Counted from the stretch's first letter, positions 1-10,218 are shown. The stretch is 13,776 nucleotides of DNA from Nymphaea colorata (GCF_008831285.2 NW_022205247.1:1-13776), one strand, 5' to 3'. The notes: generated by a model not told the origin, from the letters alone. Program-made: numbers and translations.

Positions 1-66
1 CCCAACCCCAACCCCAACCCCAACCCCAACCCCAACCCCCCAACCCCAACCCCAACCCCAACCCCA
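1..66. repeat. Telomere, C4A2 repeats (chromosome end)
   Basis: The window begins with ten copies of CCCCAA in register, read 5' to 3' inward, as expected for the left end of a linear chromosome (TTGGGG on the strand ending there). One copy, at 36-43, has six C instead of four. The tract ends abruptly at 66 in AT-rich sequence, and the first coding stop lies only about 40 bases further in. C4A2 telomeres are known from Tetrahymena, Glaucoma and, mixed with C3A3, Paramecium; spirotrichs have C4A4 and heterotrichs a different repeat. The short tract and the gene at its edge fit a macronuclear chromosome made by de novo telomere addition. Confidence 0.95.
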
Positions 67-103
67 TAATTTATCTTTCAAATATATTTATTCATAAAAT
101 TCA

Positions 104-1076
104 TCAATTTTTCCTAATACAAGCTTATTCAAATTAGATGATCAATACTGAAAAATCAAAAATATCACTTTGCTGGTTTGGAACTGAAGCTTTTTTTCTT
201 TTTGATTTGCTTACTTGTTCAGCAGGTTCTAATGGCTTGCTGAGATCCTATACATTAGACTTGAGCATAACCTTCATTTCTGGCAAGTAGTCAATACTCT
301 TTTTGTAGACGTCCAATATCTTTGTGCTTGCTTTTAAGTTATCCGCTTGAAATTTTTTGGCATGTTAAAGAAACTGTCGCCCATTTCCTTTAATTCATCA
401 GCACTCTTCTTTTTTCGTTATTTTTTATGGATTTTCGTTGCCTAACGATTTATTGACATCTTCTTTCTATTTCTTTTTATACTGTTTGAACTCATGAGAT
501 TTATCCCTGCCCATGATGAGGTGCCTTTTTTATAGTACATTTGCCATCAATTACATCTTCCTTTGCTACTTTTCGATTATTGCCCAATCTTATTTCTCCC
601 TGAGTAGCCTTACACCTCGAGTAAGGGCAATTTTTTCTTATTATTTTAGCAACTTCTCATACTCCTTCCTTAGTTTTTATTCTTTCTATGATCTTTTTTG
701 ATTTCCTGTTCAATTCTTTTAATAAAGGTCTTCTCCATCTTTGTGAGCTAATCTATCTTCTCTGAGTTTTCTTGATTAATTTTTAATATCTATGATTCGA
801 TCGCAGACAGCCTTCGCAATTTGGATTAATCGTAAGCTGAAATTGCTTCATTTGCCCTATAATCCATCTCTAATTTTGATAATAATTGCTGAGAAAATTT
901 GTTTATTATTCCGGATTTGGAGTGATGCAATGCAAGGTCCTTTGATGGTAATGCTGAATAATTTTGTTTTATTTGTCTAAAACTTATTGCCTTCTTCCTT
1001 TTCTATTCAAAATTTTAGCTACTATAAAATTCTTCTTTCTTTTGGAGCTACTTCTTGCTTATTTTTATTGTTTCAT
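104..1076 (-). CDS. Telomere-adjacent coiled-coil protein, function unknown (frameshifted)
   Basis: Read with TAA/TAG as Gln, the minus strand encodes a Lys/Glu/Gln-rich, mostly helical protein of about 320 residues. One open frame covers about 1076 to 680 and contains coiled-coil stretches such as ESQILKINQENSEKIDQL. The frame then shifts (about 690-670) into EYEKLLKQQEKIALTRGV and LREKQDWAIIEKQQRKMQ, shifts near 410 into KSADELKEMGDSFFNMP, and near 355 into KASTKILDVYKKSIDYLPEM. It ends in a basic segment (KSKRKK), a short IFDFSV stretch and TGA at 104-106. Each segment is protein-like, so the breaks look like small insertion/deletion errors. The start at 1074-1076 is the first ATG after the neighbouring gene, and the first residues are uncertain. 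I recognise no family; a cytoskeletal or basal-body role would be a guess. It points toward the telomere and shares its orientation with the next two genes. Confidence 0.7.
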
Positions 1077-1173
1077 TATTAATATTATCACTGATTGACG
1101 ATATGATTAATAAGTCGAATAATAGAAATATAGTTAAAACCAAGTTGATGATAAAAAAAATATATTTCACGTA

Positions 1174-2227
1174 TCAAAGTTGATAGTGCCTTTTTTTAGG
1201 AGAGTAATTTTTGTCATTACTCCTCTCGAACTCGTTCGGACCAACATTCAGCAACCTTGGAGGCTATTCGTGGATTGGGCAACGCTCTTCGGGATTATTG
1301 TCTTGTTATTTTAAGCCTTTGAAGCACGCCTATCGGTTTTGGATAGTCTACAACTGTGGCAAGTGAACCGACTTATTCAACTGCTCAGACTAGATAGAAA
1401 GCTATGTGAACCTTCTTTTAGCACGATATTTTCATTTTTTAGAGACTCGATTATCCGATCCTTTTCCCTTCTGAGTTCAGAAAGCTAGGATTTTATCTTT
1501 CTATAATTTTCTTAGCTGTAATCCATATTCCATATCCCTTTCGGTCCTCCTCCAGTCTCTTCATTGATTGGTTTCGGCTACTTTCCACCACCAGCTATTT
1601 TCCTTGTTTGCTGTGTGAGATTGACAGCAATTACATGGCGTTTATTCTAAAACCGATCGTGCTAATCTCTAAACTTCTCAAGCTATCGAATGTTCTTGCG
1701 TGTCTATTACAGTTAATTTTCAATGCTTTGCAATTTATCGTGTGGGTAGTTATCCTCAACGAACTATTCTTGAGATCGAATGTTTGAATTGCAAATCCTT
1801 TCATCTGTTGCATTTTTTCGTATTTTTGCATTTTTTCTCTATAGTCTTCAATTTCTTTCACCTCATTCTTGATTTTTTCTCCAGCTCCACGCATCTCAGT
1901 TCCTGAAACTCATTATCTTCTCCTTATTGAGTTTGATCTCGTTATTGAGCTTCTATATCTCCGAATACAATCTTTTCATTTCTTGTTTGAGGAGGTTCAA
2001 TCTATATTATTCTGCTGGATCCAGCTGTTTTTCTTCCTCAGCAGGTGGCTACTCTTTTTTGGCTAAATATCTGCGAGTCTTTATGTCAATGCCTTGATTT
2101 GCGCTTTTAACTGTTCGTTCTAATGCTCGTATTTGTAGAGCATTTTCTTCAATCCCAGCTCCTGCTTGTAGCTCTACTCCTCCTCTTCGGCGTTTGGCTT
2201 GTAATGTTCGCTAAGTTACTTATTCAT
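1174..2227 (-). CDS. Coiled-coil protein, function unknown (frameshifted)
   Basis: The ATG at 2225-2227 opens with MNKQLSEHYKPNAEEEEQS and runs into a charged coiled coil (YKYEHQNEQLKAQIKALTQR). A shift near 2050 leads to PPAEEEKQLDPAEQYRLNLL and EIQKLNNEIKLNKEKIMSF. A shift near 1895 leads to GAGEKIKNEVKEIEDYREKM, and one near 1800-1780 to a long frame with LQSIENQLQQTRKNIRQLEK, a glycine-rich loop (KIAGGGKQPKPINEETGGGP) and another helix (YRKIKSQLSELRREKDRIIE). After a last shift near 1390 the protein ends in a Pro/Asn-rich tail and TGA at 1174-1176. About 350 residues in total; many Gln are written TAA or TAG, which is good evidence for the altered code. No family is recognised. The GGG/GGGP loop between two coiled coils is the most distinctive landmark. 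The 97-base gap to the telomere-side gene and 77-base gap to the transporter suggest separate short promoters. Confidence 0.75.
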
Positions 2228-2304
2228 TATCTTTAATTTTATAGCAAAGGATTATCATCAATAAATATATATATGAGGGTCTAAAAATCATTATTTCTAA
2301 ATTC
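2228..2304. promoter_or_regulatory. 77-base intergenic region between minus-strand genes
   Basis: AT-rich spacer between the stop of the ABC gene (2305) and the start of the coiled-coil gene (2227), both on the minus strand. It holds an alternating TA tract (about 2262-2274) next to a GAGGG. It must contain the 3' end signal of the first gene and the promoter of the second; nothing more specific can be shown. Confidence 0.35.
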
Positions 2305-4338
2305 TCATGGATGCCTCTGTGGACTCATATTTAGCTATGGATTGTCACCGAGTTGCTTCTCTATCAATTGATAGTAATATCCCTTCAGAGCTCTTAGCTA
2401 TTTGTGGGAACCTTCCTCGACCACTTGCCACTCTTCATGACGAATATCCGATCAGCATTCATAACTGTGAGAGGCGATGGGCAATAACGATGATAGTTGG
2501 CTTATCTAGCCTATTATTGAGGGCGAGTTTCTCAATAGATGCTTGAACCATTCGCTCACTATTTGAGTCCAAAGCGGAAGTAGCCTCATCGAAAATGATA
2601 TCTTAGGTTTTCTCATCAACGCCCTCGCATTGAAATTCTTTGCTTCTGCCTCCACTGAGATTGCCACCTTTTTCGCCTACTGAGCTATCAAATTTTTTAG
2701 GAAACTTTTTTAATCTTTCAAAAACTCCATGCATCCTGCTCTCTCCGCAGCGTCTACATATCTTCAATGCTGTAGTCATCGAGTCCATATGTAATATTGT
2801 CTTTTATGTTCCCGAAAACATAGTAGCATCTTGGTTGACTAATCCCATTGCTTCCTCAGGTAGATAGCATTTATATCTATTGATTGTGAGAACCAAAGAA
2901 GATCCCTCCGGATTCAATTTTATAGAATTTTTCGATGAGTTTGATGATAGTAGACTTGCCTGAGCCGCTCTCACCTACAAAAGCAATATACTCTCCACGA
3001 TTTATCTTTAATGAAAGATTGTTCAGCGCAACAGTCTTTGAAGTTGGGTATTTAAAGGTCACATTTTTAAATTCAATATCTCCTTCGATCTTTATCTTTT
3101 ATCCTTTTGATTATCGACTAAGGGCTTATAGTCGAGCATGTCGAACACTTTTTGCACTGCGTAGGTCCCATTGATGATATTCGTATAGCAGTTTGAAATA
3201 GCTGAGGTTGAGTTTGCCAAACTGGTGCAATACATATGAATGATGTCAGTTCTCCAGCAGTTAGTTCTGATTTTCCTTCAATCACCATCTTACCACCATA
3301 CCAAAGCACGATTAAAATGCCTAAGTAGGGTAAAAATTCACTGCAAGAGTTATACATTCCAGTTAGAAGAAGCTTCTTTTTGTTTATTTCATATCCCTTA
3401 GTGATAATATTCGCATAATTTTGATGCTATCTTTGTTCAGTTGAGTAAGCTTTTATTAATTGAATCCCTGAAAATTTTTAAGCAACCAGGGCTGAAATTT
3501 CAGCTTGAACATCCTGATACTCTCTAACTAACACTTTATTCCTTTTGCTATATTGCAAAGTGATTATGGAGTAGAGGGGGACCAAGATCATGACTAGCAA
3601 TGTGAGTACCCAACTGATAGTAAACAGGATGATGATGTTAGAAAAAATGATGACTACACTCCTGATCATATAGGTGAGGTTGTTGCTGACTGCAGATTTG
3701 GCTTGATTTACATCAGAGCTTAGTCTGCTAACTAGTTCTCCCGATTTATACTGTTAGAAAAAGTACATATCGTTTTCGATGAATTTTCGATAGAAATCAT
3801 TACGCATGTCCATCGCTAAAAATTACTGCAAGAATTGGAGGCTGATGAACCGCAAATAGGTGAATACTGCTAAGCAGGACACTAAAATGAATAATTACCA
3901 GACTCCTTGCTTCAAGTTCATAACGTCAGTTTAGGTCTCGTCTTCAGAGGTTATGGTTATTTGGTCGAGGACTTTTCCGACCTTTAGCGGTAAGAGACTC
4001 ACAGACATCGCGAAACATAGGTTTAGAATTAATCCTAAAAATGCTAGAAACTTCCTTTGCATAGTGTATTGAAAAAGCTTTCTCCAAATCGACCAAGAAA
4101 ACTTCTTGTCTTTATCTTGCTTCTTTTTTCTTGGTTTAAGCTACTCATCTGCAGCTTCTGTTGGTTATGCGCCAATCTCATCCTATTTATTGACTGCTGA
4201 AAATTTTTAAGAGGGTGCTCGTGACTTTCTCCTCCCTTTTTCAGGTCGGGCCTCCATTTCTTCCTCGTCTAGGAGGGCTTGCTTTTTATAACTTCGATCT
4301 GAGTCGATGAGTTCGATTTATTTTGTTGGTACTTTCAT
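2305..4338 (-). CDS. ABCB-type half ABC transporter (membrane half intact, ATPase half full of frameshifts)
   Basis: Half-transporter of about 675 residues that would dimerise and use ATP to move a substrate across a membrane. From ATG 4336-4338 one frame runs unbroken to about 3240. It has a basic cytosolic N-terminus (residues 1-95), then TM segments around residues 96-117, 140-165, 224-241, 244-262 and about 330-345, and the family motif [13 protein letters not shown] sixth TM follows the first frameshift (near 3236). The ATPase domain shows Walker [10 protein letters not shown] (2949-2975), signature LSGG (2648-2659), Walker B and D-loop [11 protein letters not shown] (2567-2599), the switch region IVIAHRLS, and a C-terminus with [11 protein letters not shown] and [15 protein letters not shown]. 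These are spread over about 12 frame changes, each repaired by adding or removing a base. Stop TGA is at 2305-2307. Substrate and membrane cannot be told; no cleavable signal is evident. Half size suggests a TAP-like, lysosomal or mitochondrial ABCB protein. Whether it is a pseudogene or badly called sequence is open. Confidence 0.9.
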
Positions 4339-4423
4339 TTAAAAAAAAATAGATAAGCAAATCTGATGACTCCTGCTATAATAACTCAATTGACTTATAA
4401 TAGGTCTATTGCAGGTGAGACCC
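4339..4423. promoter_or_regulatory. Divergent (bidirectional) promoter region, 85 bases
   Basis: The only divergent gene pair in the window. The ABC transporter starts leftward at 4338 and the large coiled-coil protein rightward at 4424. Just 85 AT-rich bases separate the two ATGs, beginning with a run of A immediately upstream of the ABC start. Both 5' untranslated regions and both promoters must fit here. No recognised factor site is visible. Confidence 0.5.
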
Positions 4424-7400
4424 ATGAACTAACACGAAAGACATAAATATTTTACCTCACACGGCCATCGCGATCCCCTCCAAAATGAAAAACAGTATGC
4501 AACTGACTTCTTTGAGAACAATGCATTCTCTCCCAAAAAAAGAAGTCATTAGAACTAGCCCCTAAAGAAGGACCAAATCAGCAAACAGATAAACGATTAG
4601 ATAAACAAGGTCTCGAATGAGGAACTTGCGGCATTCAATAATGGTTCTGACGATAGAAAAATAAAAACACTCATAATCGATGCAATAAGTTCAGCGGATC
4701 GTGCCATAAAGGCAATTCTTCCTTATGGCCATACAGAAATATAAAAGTACTGTAGTGTTTATTTTTTGAATAAGGAGAAACTTCTATCATTTATTGATGC
4801 CAGTAACCGATCATTTTTCAGTAACAGTGACAAAAATAGCAAAAAAGGATAAAAGAGAAAGACTAAGAAAAAAGATAAAGATAATGGTCGTCTGATTTGA
4901 CTGAGATGGTCCCTATCAATCACTTAGAACGGCTGTAAAAGATAGTGTATAATAAGATCATGCCAATTCTCCAAAGCTAGGTTTAAGTTTTGAAAAAGAA
5001 AAGTTAGAAGCTGCTAAAAAAAGGAAAGGAATGGGGAAATAGTGATCTCAGATAAGGCCTTCTATTGTGTAAAGATTGAATGAAAAATAAAGGATAGCTG
5101 TAGATTAATGCGCTTAAATTTTGGAAAAGTTTATTGTCCGCATCATGGAAAAATAGTAGAAAATGCTGAATAAACTAAACAAGTTGCAAGATAAACTTGA
5201 TTAGTAGATAAAAAAGACTGAAACTTTATCGGAAGAATCGAAAAAATGGGAATAGTATCGAGCAAAGACTGAAAAATAATGGAATAAGGAAAAGAAAAAT
5301 TTATTTAGGTATTAGTAATTTTCGAAAGAATCAAACTCATGTTCTCTTAAAAGACAAAATAGGTTCTTAAGTTTCAGAAAAAGAGTGTCTTTAGGATATT
5401 TTGCAGCAAATCAGAAGAATGCTCAACAATTATAAAGACACAACAAACATTCAAAAAATGCGATCATAAAGCACCAAAGAAGCACATGCTTCCTGCAAAG
5501 AGGAAGTCAGTAAAAATGAGCAACAGATAAAGAGCTTAAAATAAGTTGTTAAAAGCTTAGATAATGAAATTTGCATCTTAAGGTAATAATGCGAAAATAT
5601 GGATAATAAATTACAGCACAGCCATGACAAAGTGGCTAAGTTGAATCAAAATCAAAGAAAATGATAGAATAAAACGACAGTCTCAATAAAAGAATAGAAT
5701 AAATGGCTAAGGAGTAGAGCTACAAAAGCAAGCTAATAGAATAGTATTTGAGTATGATTGCCAAGCTTTAAGACACTCTTCGAATCAGTGAGTAAAATTT
5801 GATGAAGCTAAATTAATAAAACGATGGCTATTTGTAGCTAATCGCTAAAAATTCCACATAAAAGGATGAATATATCAAGCATATGATGGACATGTAATAG
5901 AAATCAAAGGAATTAGAAGAGATTGTAGCCAAAAAATAAGCTGAAATTGAAGAACTGTTCAATAACTTATATGCTAAATAGAAGGAAATTCGCGATAACG
6001 AAATAGTTATCTAACAACTGCAAAAGTAAATATAGAAATTGTATCAATTGCTTAGAGAAAAATAAGAAACTGTTACCTATTCAACGAAATAAATTGAAAG
6101 ATTGTCTCAAGAGATTAAACATATCAAATAGGAACAAGCAATAAAACTTTAAGCAGAAAACAAAAAGAAAACTTAGACGTCTGTTATAGTCAGCAAATAA
6201 TAAATTAAAAGAAAATAAGATCACCAGTATATTGAAACCTTGAGTCAATAGAAAATAACATAGAATCAGACAGACATATCAAGATAAACAAAAGATAGCT
6301 GCTGAGCCATTAACACCTTGACCATTCCCCTGGAAGACTGAATTCCTTCAAAGATTAAGTTGTCAGTAATGAATAAATACCACAAACAATCATCAACCAA
6401 CTAAACGAAATAGTCACAGACTAAAGCTTAAAGGGCACGCAAAGAGAGGATTTCATCCCAGCTTAGATCAATAAGCAAACCTTAGCTGATGTGCTCGCCG
6501 AGGCCCACGCAAATTAGCAAGCGCAGATAATTGTAGAAACAATGATATAGCTGGATATTAAAATAAGAATGGAATCGAAAGGCCTGACTTTATACCTGCT
6601 GGTGTCAACAAGCAAGCATAATAAGAAATACGGAAAGAAAGGGAAGAATACCTCTCACATTTAAAGGATTAGCTTGAACCATAGAAAGGTGCCTCTAATA
6701 TTGAACTGAATAGTCATAACTCAAAAGCCAAAAACGAAGATGGTTAGTACATAAAAGTTGAAGAAAATATCTAAGGCGAACGAAAGTTAAAGTTTTCCGA
6801 GTAACTTTGCGCAATCGAAGCTTAATCTCATAAAATTCAGCAACTCTTAGACCTTAATGCTCGTATAACTGACCATTTCGCCAAGCTAAAAGAAAAATGG
6901 ATAGCAACGAAGAATTTAAAACTGATGTAGCTGAGATAAAATAGGAAATGGACTGCTTGGCAATGATGCTCAATATGTGCAAGAGAAGCACCCTAATGAA
7001 GCTTCAAAAGATTGGAAAGACAGAGACTCTTCATCAATAGGCAATATAATAAATTGAGAGATTGAAGCATCGACTTGATGATGCACTAATAGCAACCAAG
7101 CCTTCAGCAACATCCAAGAGAACTCAGATGGTTCTGGTTCACCATTCCTGACCACCTTCAATCCTTTTTCAAGAATAACACTATTGAGTCAGGAAGATTC
7201 AACCAAGAAATCTACATTTCACGAGTGCCTATCAAGCCAAAGGTTAGCAAGGATTTCTATACCCAGACAGATGCTGAGGCCCAAACAATCATTCCACCCA
7301 TAATCACAATTGAGAGCTAAGTTGTCATTCAGAATTCATCTCCTATCGTCTCCCTAGTCGATGATAAACGACCGTAGGGTGATAAGTCATTTATTAATGA

Positions 7401-8584
7401 GCTGGACATTGCAGATATTTCACCTGTGTTCACTAATCCACATCCAAGAGTATAGTCTGTGGAGAATTCTGATATCTACAAAGAGGAATCATCCCAAATT
7501 CTCTTAAATAAACACCTATTAGCAAGTAAGTAAATCCAGAAGTCCCAGCCATTGAGAAAAACCAAGCCAAATAAAGAAATAAGCAGCTTGATTGATTATC
7601 ACAAAGAACAGATCTTAAACCTTCATAAGTTATTGCGTGAAAACACAAGCTAACTTAAGTAACATCACTAAAGATAGCAACTGTAGACCCCTCAAAAACA
7701 CGCTCTTGATAACTCTTCATACGTCAAAAAGATTATGAACGCTCCTGAGAAAGAGAAAGACCAGTTACCAATGAGCTAAAATTCCTAAGTAGTTGAGTTT
7801 CGTCATTAGACTTAAATTGAATAAATGAAAGAAATGTTTACTCAAAGATAACATCAATTCAGTTAATGGTTGTTAGAAAGACCAATAAATCGAGCGTTTA
7901 AAATCCATCATTAAGACACTGACTAAGGCCCAAGAAGTAGAATAAAAGGCTTCTGCCAAAGCAAGTAGAAGCAAAGAACCAATCAACCGCGAAATTTAAA
8001 ACCTGAAAACCGAAAATGAGCAACTATGGATGTTTTTAGAAAAAGAAAAATCGTAGATATAAAGATTACAAATACTAATTAAACAATATCAACTTCATGA
8101 AGAGCTTTACAAGCTAAAAAGCAGTAGGCCTCATCGAGGTACCGACGAACATGCCAACCAAGACATTTAACTTTCTCCCCAAGCTAAGCCAATTGATGTC
8201 AACTAAGGATTTGTCTACTTTTGACTCCAGCAAAAGAATGGATAAGGATACCTCCTAAATTTAAGCCTTTAAAGAAAAATAACTTTCAAAGTCACGAGAA
8301 GTTGAAGAACCGAACAGAGATCATGAGTTACTGCTATAAACATAAAAGAAGGCAGTTTAGAAAAGCGAATAAGTGTCTCCATAGAAGCATGATGAGTCTC
8401 CTGTCAAACATGATGAATCTCCAACAAAAAGATTTGCTAGAAAGAGCTAAAAATTCGTTAAATAAGAAAGCCAAGATAACGCAGCACACAAGCCCAAAAA
8501 TGACTATGCAATTTGATTGGCAAGACCTTGTTCCCCAATACTTCGGAGGTTAAAAATCGAAGCAATCCCCAAGAAAATGAGTGA
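4424..8584 (+). CDS. Very large coiled-coil protein with N-terminal Cys/His zinc motif
   Basis: About 1,370 residues from ATG 4424-4426 to TGA 8582-8584, with about a dozen frame changes. The start is MNQHERHKYFTSHGHRDPLQ, followed by a mixed domain and a basic Lys/Asp stretch. Next is a small zinc-type motif C-X2-C-X11-C-P-H-H (about 5063-5149), interrupted by a 24-base intron. Long heptad-rich coiled coils follow: about 5160-5350, 5370-5650 (KNEQQIKSLKQVVKSLDNEI), and the longest clean stretch, 5690-6300, with over 30 TAA/TAG codons. A less helical part covers about 6330-7230. A clean frame at 7230-7870 has YTQTDAEAQTIIPPIITIES, then another coil (EIQNLKTENEQLWMFLEKEK) and a tail with three SP-x-K repeats (8376-8429). 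No family is recognised. The architecture suggests a scaffold, for example cytoskeletal or centrosomal, but that is inference. The last frame (ending NPQENE) was chosen because it gives the most protein-like end. Splitting into two genes cannot be excluded. Confidence 0.75.
4887..4905 (+). other. Possible 19-base (or 16-base) intron
   Basis: The gene's first open frame hits TGA at 4898-4900 just after a Lys/Asp stretch. Removing the GT...AG segment 4887-4905 (19 bases), or the alternative 4890-4905 (16 bases), joins it to a good downstream frame beginning GPYQSLRTAVKDSVQQ. Introns of this size are at the lower limit known for ciliates. A one-base sequencing error would restore a frame equally well, so this is only a candidate. 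Confidence 0.4.
5069..5092 (+). other. 24-base spliceosomal intron inside the zinc motif
   Basis: GTAAAG...AAAG segment of exactly 24 bases. Removing it joins the codon for the first Cys of the motif (TGT, 5066-5068) to GAT AGC TGT (5093-5101), producing C-D-S-C and continuing as RLMRLNFGKVYCPHH. The intron length is a multiple of three and it contains an in-frame TGA, so unspliced message would stop prematurely. That is the pattern described for tiny introns of Paramecium, where retained introns trigger nonsense-mediated decay. No base needs to be added or removed locally for this reading. Confidence 0.75.
8376..8429 (+). repeat. 21-base in-frame repeat encoding SPxKHDE heptads
   Basis: Two full 21-base copies and a partial third, encoding SPQKHDE, SPVKHDE and SPTK near the C-terminus of the large coiled-coil protein. 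Each copy contains S-P-x-K, the full consensus for proline-directed CDK-type kinases. The surrounding tail is rich in Lys, Ser and Gln and probably disordered. Confidence 0.7.
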
Positions 8585-8638
8585 AACCTATAGCATATTG
8601 ATCATGATGATGATTTTTGTCAATAATTATATCTTACC

Positions 8639-10212
8639 ATGTTTTTGCTCAATATTTTCGGCAAGAGCAATAGCGGCAACGAGTAGAAGAGCGACATTAT
8701 CAACTTCAAAATCAACCTCAACGACAACGTGCCACAGTATCACGATTGGAGCGAGCAGAACTATGTCGAAGAAGAGGAATTGACCCCCATCATCCTCTCT
8801 ATTATAAAATTTTCCCTAAACCCGAAGAAAGTATGTGGAGTATACCGCCAACGAAAATGACACTCTCTTCGGCATCGCCATTAAGTTGGACATCAGCGAG
8901 GCTGCCATCCGCTCGCTCAATAATCTTAGTGGCAGCATCTATCCAGGCATGGTATTTTCTGCTTAAATAAGAAAATAAAGCTACCCGAGGGGACCGATCT
9001 CGAGAAACTAGAGGAAGTGCCTTCAGAACAGTTGGGAAAGATGAGGATTAGTCAACTTTTGAAGCCGCCAGAAAAACCCCAAGAGTATATCAATCTCAAG
9101 TATGCGGTGTCATACTATGCTGGAATGTCAGGCTATATCAGGGGCAGCATCACAGTCAATTCCAGCTACCTCATCTTCAATCCAAACCTCTAGGACAAGG
9201 AAAACATGTAAAAATTCACAAGTAATTTCTGCTTAACATAGTCTAAAGACTGCTAAAATTTAACGCCATAGTCTAGATAGTCGATATCCAAGACATAATG
9301 CACATGGAAATTCCTAAATGGGAGAGACTGAAATCCCTAATAACTTGAGTGTGGTTCAATTCATGCTCTACCGCGTCGGAAACACCAAGATATAGAAAAA
9401 GTATAAGGAAAGACTACGACAACTGAAACTCGACCACAAGGCCATCGCTTCGATGTCCTTCACTGTCCACCCCAATTAGGAAAGTCATCGGCAGAGCTTG
9501 CAGAAGAACTTACTAATAAAGTGAAGAGCATCCTCACCGATGTCCAAAACTCGGGTGAGAACTCAGAAGGAGAGGACAAGAATAGACTTACCAACATTCC
9601 CTTCTTCGACATCATCCATGAAAATATCCAACCCAAGGAATAAGGAGTGGAAATCAGAGAGCCTAGCAAGATTATCAAGGAAAGCACTATCCTGGGATCA
9701 TTATCATAGCCCTCGGAAATCTTGTCAGTCGAAGAGTTCAACAATTTGGTTGAATACTTTCCTGTCCTCTACAGGCTTTACAATTGGGGAAAATGTTATA
9801 GTTCCACACGCGATGGTACTTCCTTCACTACTTTCCTCAACAAGACCAAAGGAGTATAGCCTGCCATCATCATAATTAAGGAATACAAAGGCTACAAATT
9901 CGGAGCTTTCCTGATATAAGCCATATAGACTGGCAAGAGCGGAAGAGGAGAGATGTTCATCTTCACTTTTAAGGACAGCATTAAGCCATAAGTCTATCAA
10001 TGGACTGGCAAAAACGAGACCTTTGTGATATGCTAAAGAGATACAGGGATTGGGATAGGGATGGGTTTCAAGTACGGCATCTGGATCAAGAACGACTTCG
10101 ATAAGGGAAGCACAAGTAGTACGGCAACTTTGGCAATACTGAGATTTTATCGAAAAAAGAGGACTTCTTTGTGGAGGAGATAGAGATATGGGGAGTGGAT
10201 GCTTCGTTTTGA
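8639..10212 (+). CDS. LysM-GRAM-TLDc protein, OXR1/NCOA7 family
   Basis: About 520 residues from ATG 8639-8641 to TGA 10210-10212. Domain order matches OXR1/NCOA7. A short acidic N-terminus (NYVEEEEL) is followed, after a shift at the C-run near 8790, by a LysM domain at 8841-8960 (YTANENDTLFGIAIKLDIS, then RSLNNLSGSIYPGM). A linker contains LPEGTDLEKLEEVPSEQLG. A GRAM-like domain covers about 9080-9420 (GYIRGSITVNSSYLIFNPNL, then VVQFMLYRVGNTK). The TLDc domain is unbroken from about 9480 to 10110 (YSSTRDGTSFTTFLNKT, YKFGAFLIQA, GEMFIFTFKDSIKPQVYQWT, FKYGIWIKNDFDKGST). A last shift near 10120 leads to the diagnostic end EEIEIWGVDASF. TLDc proteins protect against oxidative stress in animals and yeast and bind the V-ATPase. 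The family is nearly certain; the ciliate function is inferred. About six frame breaks occur, all outside the TLDc core. The gap to the upstream gene is 54 bases. Confidence 0.93.
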
Positions 10213-10218
10213 TACTTT

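Noticed and set aside
346-374. Possible 29-base GT...AG intron on the minus strand in the telomere-adjacent gene
   Set aside because: Removing it restores frame, but adding one A in the adjacent A run does so too and keeps a more natural protein (SFFNMPKKFQADNL). I prefer the indel reading.
1199-1231. Inverted repeat around AGAGTAAT / ATTACTCCTC resembling a terminator hairpin
   Set aside because: It is imperfect and lies within the coding C-terminus of the 1174-2227 gene; bacterial-type terminators are not expected in a ciliate.
104-8584. Treating the whole left part as non-coding or pseudogenes because standard-code ORFs are all short
   Set aside because: Under the ciliate code the frames are long, with recognisable domains and coiled coils; most of the apparent stops are Gln codons.
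8517-8783. ORF starting upstream of the LysM-TLDc gene in another frame
   Set aside because: It overlaps the end of the coiled-coil gene and the start of the OXR1-like gene and has a composition unlike either; it is a shadow frame.
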